Origin: Nocardia sp. BMG111209 | Lineage (GTDB): Bacteria; Actinomycetota; Actinomycetes; Mycobacteriales; Mycobacteriaceae | DNA: 64,000 nt | Direction: 5' to 3' | Assembly (NCBI RefSeq): GCF_000381925.1 | Contig: NZ_KB907307.1 | Span: 3,782,001-3,846,000 of the forward strand | In this document: piece by piece, positions 48,368 through 56,761 of the stretch | Layout of the letters: every line of letters begins with the position of its first letter | How positions within the stretch are numbered: position 1 is the stretch's first letter | Made by a program: the position numbers and the translations under genes | The notes under the pieces: generated by a model | What the model was told of the DNA's origin: nothing | What the model saw: only the letters and a program-made list of their open reading frames with translations | Databases searched by the model: none

Positions 48368-49336
48368 TCACATTGCGGCGCGGAAGAGGCGGCGGTGGTC
48401 GGCCGGGGAGAGGCCGAGTGTGCGATGGAAGTGGTGGCGGAGGTTGACCGCGGTGCCGAAGCCGGCGTCGGTGGCGATGCGGTCCACGGTGTCGTCGGTG
48501 GATTCCAGCAGCAGGCGGGCGTGGTCGATGCGCTGGTGCAGCAGCCACTGCTGCGGGCTGGATCCGGTGCGGTCGCGGAAGCGGCGGGTGAAGGTGCGCC
48601 GCGACATCAGCGCGACACGGGCCCAGCTGTCGAGGTCGATCCGGTCGTCGAGCCGGGTGCGGGCCCACAGCATCGCGTGTTCGATCGGATCGTCGTCGGC
48701 CTCGTCGGGAACCGCGATCGGGATGTACTGCGCCTGCGAGCCGCCACGGTGCGGGGCGAGCACCAGGGTGCGGGCCAGGTCCGCGGCGACGCGGCTGCCG
48801 TGGTCGGACCGCACCAGATGCAGGCAGCCGTCCAGGGCGGCGGCGACGCCGGCGGAGGTCATGATGTCGCCGAGGTCGGTCCACAGCCGGTCGGCGCGGA
48901 CCCGGACCGCCGGATGCGCGCGGGCCAGGTCGGCGGCGGCGGACCAGTGGGTGGTGATCTCCCGGCCGTCGGCGAGTCCGGACGCGGCAATCGCCCAGGC
49001 GCCCAGGCACAATCCGACCAGCCGGGCGCCGCGCTCGTGCGCGCGGCACAGCGCCTCCCGAATCGGCTGGGACAGTTCGGTTCCCGGACTCCAGCTGGGG
49101 ATCACCACGGTGTCGGCGGCCTCGATCGCCTCGAGTCCGTGCCGCACGGCGATATCGAAATCGCCCGGGGTGCGCAGGATTCCGGGATGTTCGACGCAGG
49201 TCCGCAGCCGGTAGCGGGACTGCGGCCGGGCGCTGGTGCCGATACCGCCGAACACCAGCCCGGGCACCGACAGATGGAACGGGCTGATGCCGTCGAAGGC
49301 GAGCACCGCCACCTCGTGCGGACGATCGGAGGTCAT
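48368..49336 (-). CDS. GlxA-type AraC family transcriptional regulator
   Basis: 322 aa. The N-terminal 180 residues are a DJ-1/PfpI-like domain (VAVLAFDGISPFHLSVPGLVF, VGLCLGAWAIAASGLADG with the nucleophile-elbow Cys). The C-terminal 100 residues form an AraC-type double helix-turn-helix: ALMSRRTFTRRFRDRTGSSPQQWL (in parts) and RIATDAGFGTAVNLRHHF. Such regulators usually sense metabolites and control amine, carnitine or betaine catabolism. No such operon is adjacent. The divergent MBL-hydrolase gene 71 bp away is the natural candidate target. Confidence 0.88.
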   Translation of the reverse strand: MTSDRPHEVAVLAFDGISPFHLSVPGLVFGGIGTSARPQSRYRLRTCVEHPGILRTPGDFDIAVRHGLEAIEAADTVVIPSWSPGTELSQPIREALCRAHERGARLVGLCLGAWAIAASGLADGREITTHWSAAADLARAHPAVRVRADRLWTDLGDIMTSAGVAAALDGCLHLVRSDHGSRVAADLARTLVLAPHRGGSQAQYIPIAVPDEADDDPIEHAMLWARTRLDDRIDLDSWARVALMSRRTFTRRFRDRTGSSPQQWLLHQRIDHARLLLESTDDTVDRIATDAGFGTAVNLRHHFHRTLGLSPADHRRLFRAAM

Positions 49337-49407
49337 GGCCCGATATTATCGGAGGGCGGCCTTCGGGCCACTGTCGAGGCGCCGGGCCGCCGACCAGGAT
49401 CGAAACC

Positions 49408-50172
49408 ATGACCGACACCTCCACCACCGCATTCGAACTGCTGCACATCGGCGGCCCGACCGTCCGCATCCGCTACGGCGGCCTGACCTGGCTCAGCGAC
49501 CCGACCTTCGACGCGCCGCGCGACTATCCCGGTCCGGTCACACTGCACAAACTCGAGGGCCCGGCGATCCCGGCCGAACAGGTCGGCCCGGTGGACGTGG
49601 TGCTGCTGTCCCACGATCAGCACGCCGACAACCTCGATGTCTCCGGCCGCGAATTCCTCACCGCGGCCACCACCACGCTGTCCACGCCGGAGGCGGCCGG
49701 ACGGCTGGAAGGCGTTCGGGGACTGGCGGAATGGGAGACGGTCCGGATCGCCGAGGTGACCGTCACCGCGGTTCCGGCCCTGCACGGCCCCGAGGGTGCG
49801 GAGGAATTCTCCGGCACCGTCACCGGATTCGTGCTGCGGGCGGACGGGCTGCCTACGGTCTACGTCTCCGGTGACAACGCGTCGGTGGACTACGTGCGGC
49901 GCATCGTCGAGCGCATCGGCTCGATCGATATCGCGGTCCTGCACGTCGGCGCGGCGAATGTCGGCCGGTTCGGCGACATCGACGTCACCCTCAACGCGCG
50001 GACGGCGCTGGAGGCCGCCGGGGAACTCGGTGACGCGGTGATCATCCCGGTGCACGCCGAGGGCTGGGCCCATTTCTCCGAAACGCTGGAGCATCTCGCG
50101 CGCACCTTCGGCTACGGCGGCCGCACCGCGCAACTGCGCATCCCCACCGCGGGCGTGCCGCTGACGGTGTGA
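49408..50172 (+). CDS. MBL-fold metallo-hydrolase
   Basis: 254 aa. The metallo-beta-lactamase core is recognisable: LLHIGGPTVRIRYGGLTWLSDPTFD, the metal motif LLSHDQHADNLD (HxxxH-D, with Gln at the place of the usual central His-Asp spacing), ALHGPEG, VYVSGDNAS, and IIPVHAEGWAHF with the last ligand. This matches the UlaG-like/RomA-like group with unknown substrates, such as lactones or phosphodiesters. It is probably regulated by the divergent GlxA-type gene. Confidence 0.85.
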   Translation: MTDTSTTAFELLHIGGPTVRIRYGGLTWLSDPTFDAPRDYPGPVTLHKLEGPAIPAEQVGPVDVVLLSHDQHADNLDVSGREFLTAATTTLSTPEAAGRLEGVRGLAEWETVRIAEVTVTAVPALHGPEGAEEFSGTVTGFVLRADGLPTVYVSGDNASVDYVRRIVERIGSIDIAVLHVGAANVGRFGDIDVTLNARTALEAAGELGDAVIIPVHAEGWAHFSETLEHLARTFGYGGRTAQLRIPTAGVPLTV

Positions 50173-50282
50173 GCAACCCCTCGTGCCCGATGGATTCCGG
50201 ATGAGCGAATCGCGAAGCCGGACGGGGTGAATCGCCGCCCGTGGTCGTGGCAACCGGCACCGATCTACGCGACGATGACCGC

Positions 50283-51407
50283 ATGAGAATCGGCGTTCCG
50301 CGAGAGATCAAGGAGCAGGAGGCCCGGGTGGCGCTGACCCCGGCCGGCGTCGGGGAACTCGTCCGGCACGGGCACGAGGTGGTGGTCGAGGCCGGCGCCG
50401 GCATCGGATCCGCGTTCACCGATGCCGACTACCTCACCGCCGGGGCCCGCACCCTGTCCACCGCCGACGAGGTCTGGCAGACCGCCGAACTGATCCTGAA
50501 GGTGAAAGAGCCTGTCGCACCGGAATATTCACGGATGCGGCCGGACCTGGTGCTGTTCACCTATCTGCATCTGGCGGCCTCCCGGGCCTGCACCGAGGCC
50601 GTCCTCGCGTCCGGTGTCACCGCCGTCGCCTACGAGACGGTGCGCGGCCCGGACGGCTCGCTGCCGTTGCTGGCGCCGATGAGCGAGGTGGCCGGCAAAC
50701 TCGGCAGCCAGGTCGGCGCCTATCACCTGATGTCGCCCAACGGCGGCGCGGGCGTACTGCTCGGCGGGGTGCCGGGGGTGCGGCCGGCGAATGTGGTGGT
50801 GATCGGCGGCGGCGTCGCCGGATCCAACGCCGCGGCCGTGGCGGCCGGGATGGGCGCGCGGGTGACCGTGCTGGACACCAGCCTGCCGGTGCTGCGCCGG
50901 CTCGACGCCCGCTTCGCCGGCCGGGTCGTCACCATCGGCGCCAACGCCGCGGAGATCGAAAGGGCCGTGCTCGCAGCGGATCTGGTGATCGGCTCGGTGC
51001 TGGTCCCGGGCGCGCGGGCGCCGCAACTGGTGCCCGACACCCTGGTCGCGCGGATGCGGCCGGGGTCGGTGCTGGTCGACATCGCGATCGACCAGGGCGG
51101 CTGCTTCCAGAGCTCGGTGCCGACCACGCACGCGAATCCGACCTTCCGCGTGGCGGATTCGCTGTTCTACTGTGTCGCCAACATGCCCGGTGCGGTACCG
51201 CACACCGCGACCGTGGCGCTCACCAACGCCACGCTGCCGTATGTGCGCACCATCGCCGATCACGGCTGGCGGGCGGCCTGCCGCGCCGATCCGGGCCTGG
51301 CCCGCGGCCTGACCGCCGATGCGGGACAACTGCTCTCGGCGGAGGTGGCCGCGGCCCACGGTCTGGCCGCCGGTACCGAGGAGGGGCTCGACGCGGTCGC
51401 CGGCTGA
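50283..51407 (+). CDS. ald: Alanine dehydrogenase
   Basis: 374 aa from the ATG at 50283. Ald reversibly deaminates L-alanine to pyruvate with NAD. Signatures are MRIGVPREIKEQEARVALTPAG, LKVKEPVAPEY, the catalytic His in LFTYLHLAAS, VVIGGGVAGSNAAAVAAGMGA as the NAD fold, and VDIAIDQGGCFQSS. Length and motifs are complete. It converges with the sigma factor gene across 13 bp. No Lrp/AldR-type regulator is adjacent. Confidence 0.94.
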   Translation: MRIGVPREIKEQEARVALTPAGVGELVRHGHEVVVEAGAGIGSAFTDADYLTAGARTLSTADEVWQTAELILKVKEPVAPEYSRMRPDLVLFTYLHLAASRACTEAVLASGVTAVAYETVRGPDGSLPLLAPMSEVAGKLGSQVGAYHLMSPNGGAGVLLGGVPGVRPANVVVIGGGVAGSNAAAVAAGMGARVTVLDTSLPVLRRLDARFAGRVVTIGANAAEIERAVLAADLVIGSVLVPGARAPQLVPDTLVARMRPGSVLVDIAIDQGGCFQSSVPTTHANPTFRVADSLFYCVANMPGAVPHTATVALTNATLPYVRTIADHGWRAACRADPGLARGLTADAGQLLSAEVAAAHGLAAGTEEGLDAVAG

Positions 51408-51420
51408 CCGGACCGGCCGC

Positions 51421-52350
51421 TCACAGATACCAGTCCGGCTCCCATTCCGCCGGCAGCGCACGGAGTTTGTCCGGATTGCGCACGATCTGGATCGCGCTGA
51501 CCCGTCCGGCGTCGACGGTGAACGACATCACCCCGAGGTAGGCGCCGTCGAACACCACCAGGCCGGGCTTGCCGTTGACCAGCACGTTGCGGCCGGAGGC
51601 GTCGTTGCCCGCCCGATACCAGCCGAAGAACAGCTTCGCGACCAGTTCGGCGCCGTTGACCGGCCGCCGGATCGCGGGCACCTTCCCGCCGCCGTCGGCG
51701 GTCAGGACGACGTTCTCGTCCAGCACGCCGAGCAGCGCGGACAGATCACCGGACCGCCAGGCCAGCGCGAACGCGGACACCACCTTCTCGTGTTCGTCGC
51801 GACCGGCCGGGAACCGTGGGGTGCCCTCCTCCACATGTCTGCGGGCGCGCGAGGCCAGCTGCCGCACCGCGGCCGGGGTGCGGCCGACCACCTCGGCCAC
51901 CTCCGGACCCGACATCCCGAACACGTCCTGCAGGACGAATGCGGTGCGCTCGGCCGGCGACAGCGATTCCAGCACCATGAGCAGCGCGGTCGTCACCCGC
52001 TCGTCCTGGGTGATCCGGTCGGCCGGATCGTCCCACGAGGTCACCTCCGGTTCGGGCAGCCATTCGCCGACGTACTGTTCGCGGCGGGCCCGCGCGGAAC
52101 CCAGCTGATCCAGCGCCAGGCGGCCGGTGACGGTGCTGAGCCAGGCCCGCAGATTGTCGATCCGGCCCTCGGCGCCGTTGTCGTGCCAGCGTTGCAGCCG
52201 CAGCCACGCCTCCTGCACCACGTCGTCGGCATCGCTGAGGCTGCCCAGCGTGCTGTAGGCCAGCCGGCGCAGATACGGACGCTGATCCTCGAATCGGCGC
52301 GCCAGCTCCACGCGATCGATGTCACCCGCTATCGGCTCGGTCACGGCCAT
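51421..52350 (-). CDS. sigJ: ECF41-group sigma factor (SigJ-like)
   Basis: 309 aa from the ATG at 52350, with GGAG six bases upstream. Region 2 is YLRRLAYSTLGSLSDADDVVQEAWLRLQRW and region 4 is LSPAERTAFVLQDVFGMSGPEVAEVVGRT (both read in parts). The C-terminal SnoaL-like domain carries both ECF41 hallmarks, DGGGKV and NPDKL, which are known to modulate sigma activity in place of an anti-sigma factor. The carboxymuconolactone-decarboxylase/oxidoreductase partner that usually accompanies ECF41 is not adjacent. Confidence 0.9.
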   Translation of the reverse strand: MAVTEPIAGDIDRVELARRFEDQRPYLRRLAYSTLGSLSDADDVVQEAWLRLQRWHDNGAEGRIDNLRAWLSTVTGRLALDQLGSARARREQYVGEWLPEPEVTSWDDPADRITQDERVTTALLMVLESLSPAERTAFVLQDVFGMSGPEVAEVVGRTPAAVRQLASRARRHVEEGTPRFPAGRDEHEKVVSAFALAWRSGDLSALLGVLDENVVLTADGGGKVPAIRRPVNGAELVAKLFFGWYRAGNDASGRNVLVNGKPGLVVFDGAYLGVMSFTVDAGRVSAIQIVRNPDKLRALPAEWEPDWYL

Positions 52351-52442
52351 CGTCCTCTCCGGCATCCGATCCGCCCGGTTTCCGGCGGATCTCCCACCAT
52401 GATGACGAAGCCGCCGCACGGACTGTGACAGACCGGCTCCGA

Positions 52443-53453
52443 TCAGGGCCGCCCGACACCGTCGACGGGCTGGATGAGGCAGCTCAGGAACCGATCGGGC
52501 GCACCGGCGTGCCGGACGGCGTACAGCTCGACCGGTACCCAGCCACCCTCGACGGTCAGCAGCCGCACCACCGCGTGGCCGGAGTCCTGCCGGCTCTCGG
52601 CCAGTTCGACGATCACCCGCAGGTAGTCCTCGCGATCGTCCGGATGGACGACATGGCTGTTCAGCAGGTTGTGGTCGGATCCGCCCGGCGGTTCGGTGCC
52701 GCGCGAGGCCGGATGGTGCCGCCAGGCGATCCCGGGCAGCGGCGGGGTCAGCCATTCGATGATCTGCATATTGCGCAGATCGATCAGCGCGGTGGTACCG
52801 CCGAGCAGCGTCGCGGTGGTGTCGTGGTGATGAGCGGGCACCGCGAGATCCGGTTCGTGCCCGGCCTCCACCCGCAGCAGCAGTCCCCGCAGCCGATCGG
52901 GTGCGTGATAGCGGAACCAGCCGTAGATCCGGGCGATGCCGCCGTCGGCGGTCAGCACCCGCATCGGCCCCTCCCAGACGGCCCCCGGTTCGGGCGCGAG
53001 CGCCGCCGCGATCAGCCGATCCCGGCCCTCGCACTCCAGCACCCGGGACAGGAACCAGGCACCGTGCAGCAGTGGATGGCCGGCGGGCAGGACCGCGCCG
53101 CCGTTCCCGCTGCTGCGCAGGGTCCAGTGGCTGCCGTGCCAGAGGAAGACGTCCGCCGGCGGCGGATCCTCGCGCGGGGTGCCGGCCGCGCCGACCCACA
53201 GCCGCACGGCCGCCACCACACCCCCGTACCCGGCGATCGGCGCCGCGACGACATCGAAACTCTCGCCGCGGATCAGCGCCCGGCGCGCACAGCTCCGGCC
53301 GGAATCCACCGCCTCGGCCACGGCGACCTCGGCCAGTGCGGTGAGGAAACCGGGGCGGACCGCCCGTTGCAGCGACCGTTCCCGCGCCGGACCCTCGCCC
53401 GGGGTGTGCCGGACGACCCGATCGGGGCGCGCGGCGTCGATCAGATACCACAC
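52443..53453 (-). CDS. Probable PAS/GAF-like sensory protein (DUF5593-like)
   Basis: 336 aa from the GTG at 53453, preceded by GGAGG with seven bases of spacing. The N-terminal half reads like a GAF-type domain (SLQRAVRPGFLTALAEVAV, SFDVVAAPIAGYGGVVAAVRLWVG). The C-terminal part (about 215-330) has the PAS look: TALIDLRNMQIIEWLTPPLPG, VHPDDREDYLRVIVELAES, VRLLTVEGGWVPVELYAV. No kinase, cyclase or HTH domain is attached. The DUF5593 label is from memory. It lies 92 bp upstream of the sigma-factor gene on the same strand, which suggests signal input to that sigma factor. Confidence 0.65.
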   Translation of the reverse strand: MWYLIDAARPDRVVRHTPGEGPARERSLQRAVRPGFLTALAEVAVAEAVDSGRSCARRALIRGESFDVVAAPIAGYGGVVAAVRLWVGAAGTPREDPPPADVFLWHGSHWTLRSSGNGGAVLPAGHPLLHGAWFLSRVLECEGRDRLIAAALAPEPGAVWEGPMRVLTADGGIARIYGWFRYHAPDRLRGLLLRVEAGHEPDLAVPAHHHDTTATLLGGTTALIDLRNMQIIEWLTPPLPGIAWRHHPASRGTEPPGGSDHNLLNSHVVHPDDREDYLRVIVELAESRQDSGHAVVRLLTVEGGWVPVELYAVRHAGAPDRFLSCLIQPVDGVGRP

Positions 53454-53558
53454 AGTCTTCCCTCCCGCACCACTGACTCCGTGCCCCCGAGCGCCCGGCA
53501 GCGAGTCTAGTAGCGGCGGCCGTGCGCGCGGTCGGGCGGGCGTGGCAGACTGCCCGGC

Positions 53559-55118
53559 ATGGGCGAGCATCCGGCACCGGTTGTGCGGTGCGGCAACCGG
53601 ATTCGGCGGCATTCCGAGGTACACGACCGGGCGGGACGGCTGGCGGCGGCGCTCGCGGCGGCCGGGGCCGGGCGCGGCGCGCGGGTCGCGCTGTTGCTGC
53701 GCAACGACATCGAGTTCCTGGAGGCGTCGCTGGCCGTGGCCGCCACCGGCGCCAATCCGGTCCCGATCAACACCGCCTGGCGCGCACCGGAGGTCGCGCA
53801 CGTCCTCGCCGACAGCGGTCCGCTGCTGATCATCGCGCACACCGAATTCGTCGGCGTGGTCGAAGACGCGCTCGATATCGCGGGCGGCACAACCGAAGTC
53901 GTGGAGGCGGCGATGCCGCCGGAACTGCTCGCCGAGGCCGGTCTCGACGCCGCGCTCGCCCGGCCCACCGGCCGGCACCGCCTGCTCGAGGATCTGATCG
54001 CCGGTCACCCGCAACCGCTGGGGCAGGTCGAGGGCGCGATCGCCGACTCGATGGGCCTCATCTACACCTCCGGCACCACCGGCCGGCCGAAAGGCGTACT
54101 GCGCGAACGGCTCACCGCCGAGCAGTTGCTGTCCATCGCCGGCGCGACCGCCACCCGGATGGGCCTGACCCCGCAGGCCGAGGTCCTGGTGGCCGGGCCG
54201 CTGTACCACACCAGCCCGAATGCGGTGGCGGTGCTGGCACTCCGGATCGGCGCCTCGATCACCGTGATGCCGCGGTTCGATCCGCGGCGCTTCCTCGACC
54301 ACGTGCAGCGGTACCGGATCACCCAGGCGAAGGTCGTGCCGACCATGCTGTCGCGGCTGCTGTCGCTGCCGGCCGAGGTGCGCGCGGGCTACGACGTGTC
54401 GTCCCTGACCCATCTGATCCACTCGTCGGCGCCGTGCCCGCCCACGGTGAAACGCGCCGCGATCGACTGGTTCGGGTCCGCGGTGCGCGAATTCTACGGC
54501 TGCACCGAGGCGGGCACGGTCACCTGGATCGACGCCGACGAATGGCTGTCCCACCCGGGCAGTGTCGGGCGACCCGCCGACGGTTCGGCGGCGGTGGTCG
54601 CCGACGCGGCCGGAGAACCGTTGCCGCCCGGGCAGATCGGCGACGTCCACGTGCGCGGGGCCGACTACTGGCCCGGTTTCCACTATCTGCACCACACCGG
54701 CGGGCCGGACGGCCCGTTGCCGGGCCTGCTGTCCGTCGGCGACACCGGCTTCCTCGACGAGGACGGATACCTCTATCTCACCGGCAGATCCGCGGAGATC
54801 ATCATCCGCGGCGGGGTGAACATCCACCCCGCGGAGATCGAGCACGCCCTGATGGCGATCCCGGAGGTGGAGGATGTCGCGGTCTTCGGCATCCCCGACG
54901 ACGATCTCGGCGAAACCGTTGCCGCGCACATCGTCCCGCGGCCCGGCGCCACCCTGACCCCGGCCGACATCGGCCCGGCGCTGCGCGATCGGCTCGCGAA
55001 GTTCAAACATCCCACCACGATTCGCATCACCGCGAGCCTGCCCCGCGACGACGCCGGCAAACTGCGCAAACAGACGCTGCGCGCCGAGTACGCTCCCGCA
55101 CCCGGTCCGGATCGGTGA
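53559..55118 (+). CDS. AMP-forming acyl-CoA ligase
   Basis: 519 aa. ANL-superfamily signatures: GLIYTSGTTGRPKGVLRE (ATP loop), EFYGCTEAGTVTWI, SVGDTGFLDEDGYLYLTGR with the hinge Asp, GGVNIHPAEIEHAL and the catalytic Lys in RDDAGKLRKQTLR. The N-terminus and HxxP(x)NA-like AGPLYHTSPNAVAVL resemble bile-acid/steroid-side-chain and FadD-type ligases. The acid substrate is not indicated. It is followed after 27 bp by the carbonic anhydrase gene, probably in one operon. Confidence 0.88.
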   Translation: MGEHPAPVVRCGNRIRRHSEVHDRAGRLAAALAAAGAGRGARVALLLRNDIEFLEASLAVAATGANPVPINTAWRAPEVAHVLADSGPLLIIAHTEFVGVVEDALDIAGGTTEVVEAAMPPELLAEAGLDAALARPTGRHRLLEDLIAGHPQPLGQVEGAIADSMGLIYTSGTTGRPKGVLRERLTAEQLLSIAGATATRMGLTPQAEVLVAGPLYHTSPNAVAVLALRIGASITVMPRFDPRRFLDHVQRYRITQAKVVPTMLSRLLSLPAEVRAGYDVSSLTHLIHSSAPCPPTVKRAAIDWFGSAVREFYGCTEAGTVTWIDADEWLSHPGSVGRPADGSAAVVADAAGEPLPPGQIGDVHVRGADYWPGFHYLHHTGGPDGPLPGLLSVGDTGFLDEDGYLYLTGRSAEIIIRGGVNIHPAEIEHALMAIPEVEDVAVFGIPDDDLGETVAAHIVPRPGATLTPADIGPALRDRLAKFKHPTTIRITASLPRDDAGKLRKQTLRAEYAPAPGPDR

Positions 55119-55145
55119 TCCGCGCGGCCCGGCTAGGGTCGGCAT

Positions 55146-55661
55146 ATGAAGATCAGACTGGGTGAATTCGAGCCGCAGATCGACGAGACGGCGTGGCTGG
55201 CGCCGAACGCGACCGTGATCGGCCGGGTGCGCGTGGGCGCGGAGGCCGGCATCTGGTACGGCGCGGTGGTCCGCGCGGACGTCGAGGACGTCACGATCGG
55301 CGCCCGCACCAACATCCAGGACGGCTGCGCGCTGCACGCCGATCCCGGATTCCCGCTCACCCTCGGCGCCGGAGTGTCGGTCGGGCACAACGCGATCCTG
55401 CACGGCTGCACGATCGAGGACAACGTGCTGATCGGCATGGGCGCGACGGTGCTCAACGGTGCGGTCGTCGGGACCGGCAGCCTGATCGCCGCCAACGCGC
55501 TGATCCCGGAGGGTGCGCAGATCCCCCCGGGCTCGCTGGTGGCCGGGGTGCCGGGCAAGGTCCGCCGCGAACTGGGCCCCGCCGAGATCGATCGCATCCG
55601 GCTCAACGCCACCGTCTACGTGCAGAACATCGGCGTGCACCGGGGCGCCGAGGTGGTGTGA
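55146..55661 (+). CDS. Gamma-class carbonic anhydrase family protein
   Basis: 171 aa. A left-handed beta-helix of hexapeptide repeats is visible from residue 15 to 140 (IGRVRV, AGIWYG, AVVRAD, VTIGAR and on). Zinc ligands correspond to the His in GCALHADPG, and the HxxxxH pair in SVGHNAILHGCTIEDN. This is the YrdA/PaaY/Cam-H-like branch, which lacks the long acidic loop of classical Cam. Many members are inactive or of unknown function. CO2 hydration should not be assumed. Confidence 0.9.
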   Translation: MKIRLGEFEPQIDETAWLAPNATVIGRVRVGAEAGIWYGAVVRADVEDVTIGARTNIQDGCALHADPGFPLTLGAGVSVGHNAILHGCTIEDNVLIGMGATVLNGAVVGTGSLIAANALIPEGAQIPPGSLVAGVPGKVRRELGPAEIDRIRLNATVYVQNIGVHRGAEVV

Positions 55662-55814
55662 AAGTGCCCACACCGGGCATCGGACCGGACACATTTTGTT
55701 AACATTTTCGCCAACGTGCCCGGTGAAGCGGCCGACGACCTCGGTGCGGCGCACGCGCGATTCGAGCCCGCGCGGCATTCCGGGCTCGTCAGCGGGTGAG
55801 CAGGAGGTACCACG

Positions 55815-56009
55815 GTGGCGTACGAGCAGTCCGGTATGCACCGACCCGCCGGGCGGATCAGCGTGGCCGATATCGCCGCGGAGCCCGGTGGCATCGAGGC
55901 GCTGCGGCGCCGCGTCCACGAATTGCGCGCGCGGGGTATCGACTTCGCCGCCAATGCGATCGAGCGGGAGATGGTCGCGTTCGACCTGAACGTCGCCAAC
56001 CGGCCCTGA
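55815..56009 (+). CDS. Small hypothetical protein, 64 aa
   Basis: The GTG at 55815 follows a strong AGGAGG seven bases upstream. The product is a helical protein: ISVADIAAEPGGIEALRRRV, then HELRARGIDFAANAIEREM and FDLNVANRP. No signal peptide, cysteine or membrane segment is seen. An AT-rich stretch with TTGTTAACATTTT at about 55694 lies upstream and may be its promoter. I do not recognise the family. Confidence 0.68.
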   Translation: MAYEQSGMHRPAGRISVADIAAEPGGIEALRRRVHELRARGIDFAANAIEREMVAFDLNVANRP

Positions 56010-56121
56010 TCCCGCGGCCGGGGTATACGTCGCCCGGAGCGGCCGCATGTCGATGCGATACTGATCGGCACCCTTCCGCACGAGGCGCTGCCCCGCGGAC
56101 CGAATTCGACATGGAGACTCG

Positions 56122-56748
56122 ATGCCCACCGTTCCATCCATCCTGGCTCGCATCCTGGAGAAACCGCGGGCCGACGGCGAACAACTGCTGGAGAGCGCGC
56201 TGTCGGCATTCCTGGACTTCGGGATCAAGCGCACCAGTATGGGTGAGATCGCGCGCCGCGCCGGTATCAGTCCCGCCACCCTGTACCGGCGGTTCGAATC
56301 GAAGAACGACCTGGTCGAGGCGGTCGGGGTGCGGGAGGCGCAGCGCTTCGTCGCCGCGATCGAGGAACGGGCGGCCCGCATCACCGGCGGTTCCGGCGTC
56401 GACGAACTGGTCGAGATCTTCGCATCCTTCACCACGCTGCTCGCCCGCAACGAACTGCTGCAACGACTGCTGCGCACCGAGCCCGAACTGATCCTGCCGC
56501 GGCTGACCGTCGACGGCGGCCCGGTCCTCGAGGTCGGCCGCATCTACCTCGCCGAGAAACTGCGCGGACTCCGGCAATCCGATACCACCCTGGATTTCGA
56601 CCCCGATCTGGTCGCCGAGGTGCTGGCGCGCCTGGCGCAATCGCTGATGCTGACCCCCGAGGGCCGGATCCCGCTGCGCGACGAATCCGCCGCCCGCGAA
56701 TTCGCCCGCCGCACACTGCTTCCCATGGTCGGCGTGCGCTCGGCCTGA
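56122..56748 (+). CDS. TetR/AcrR family transcriptional regulator
   Basis: 208 aa. The TetR helix-turn-helix is at residues about 18-65: ALSAFLDFGIKRTSMGEIARRAGISPATLYRRFESKNDLVE, read in parts. The ligand domain is of the TetR_C type common in mycobacterial lipid regulators. Its target is not evident. It is preceded by the 64-aa gene on the same strand and converges on the methyltransferase gene. Confidence 0.87.
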   Translation: MPTVPSILARILEKPRADGEQLLESALSAFLDFGIKRTSMGEIARRAGISPATLYRRFESKNDLVEAVGVREAQRFVAAIEERAARITGGSGVDELVEIFASFTTLLARNELLQRLLRTEPELILPRLTVDGGPVLEVGRIYLAEKLRGLRQSDTTLDFDPDLVAEVLARLAQSLMLTPEGRIPLRDESAAREFARRTLLPMVGVRSA

Positions 56749-56761
56749 CCGGGCGGCCGAT

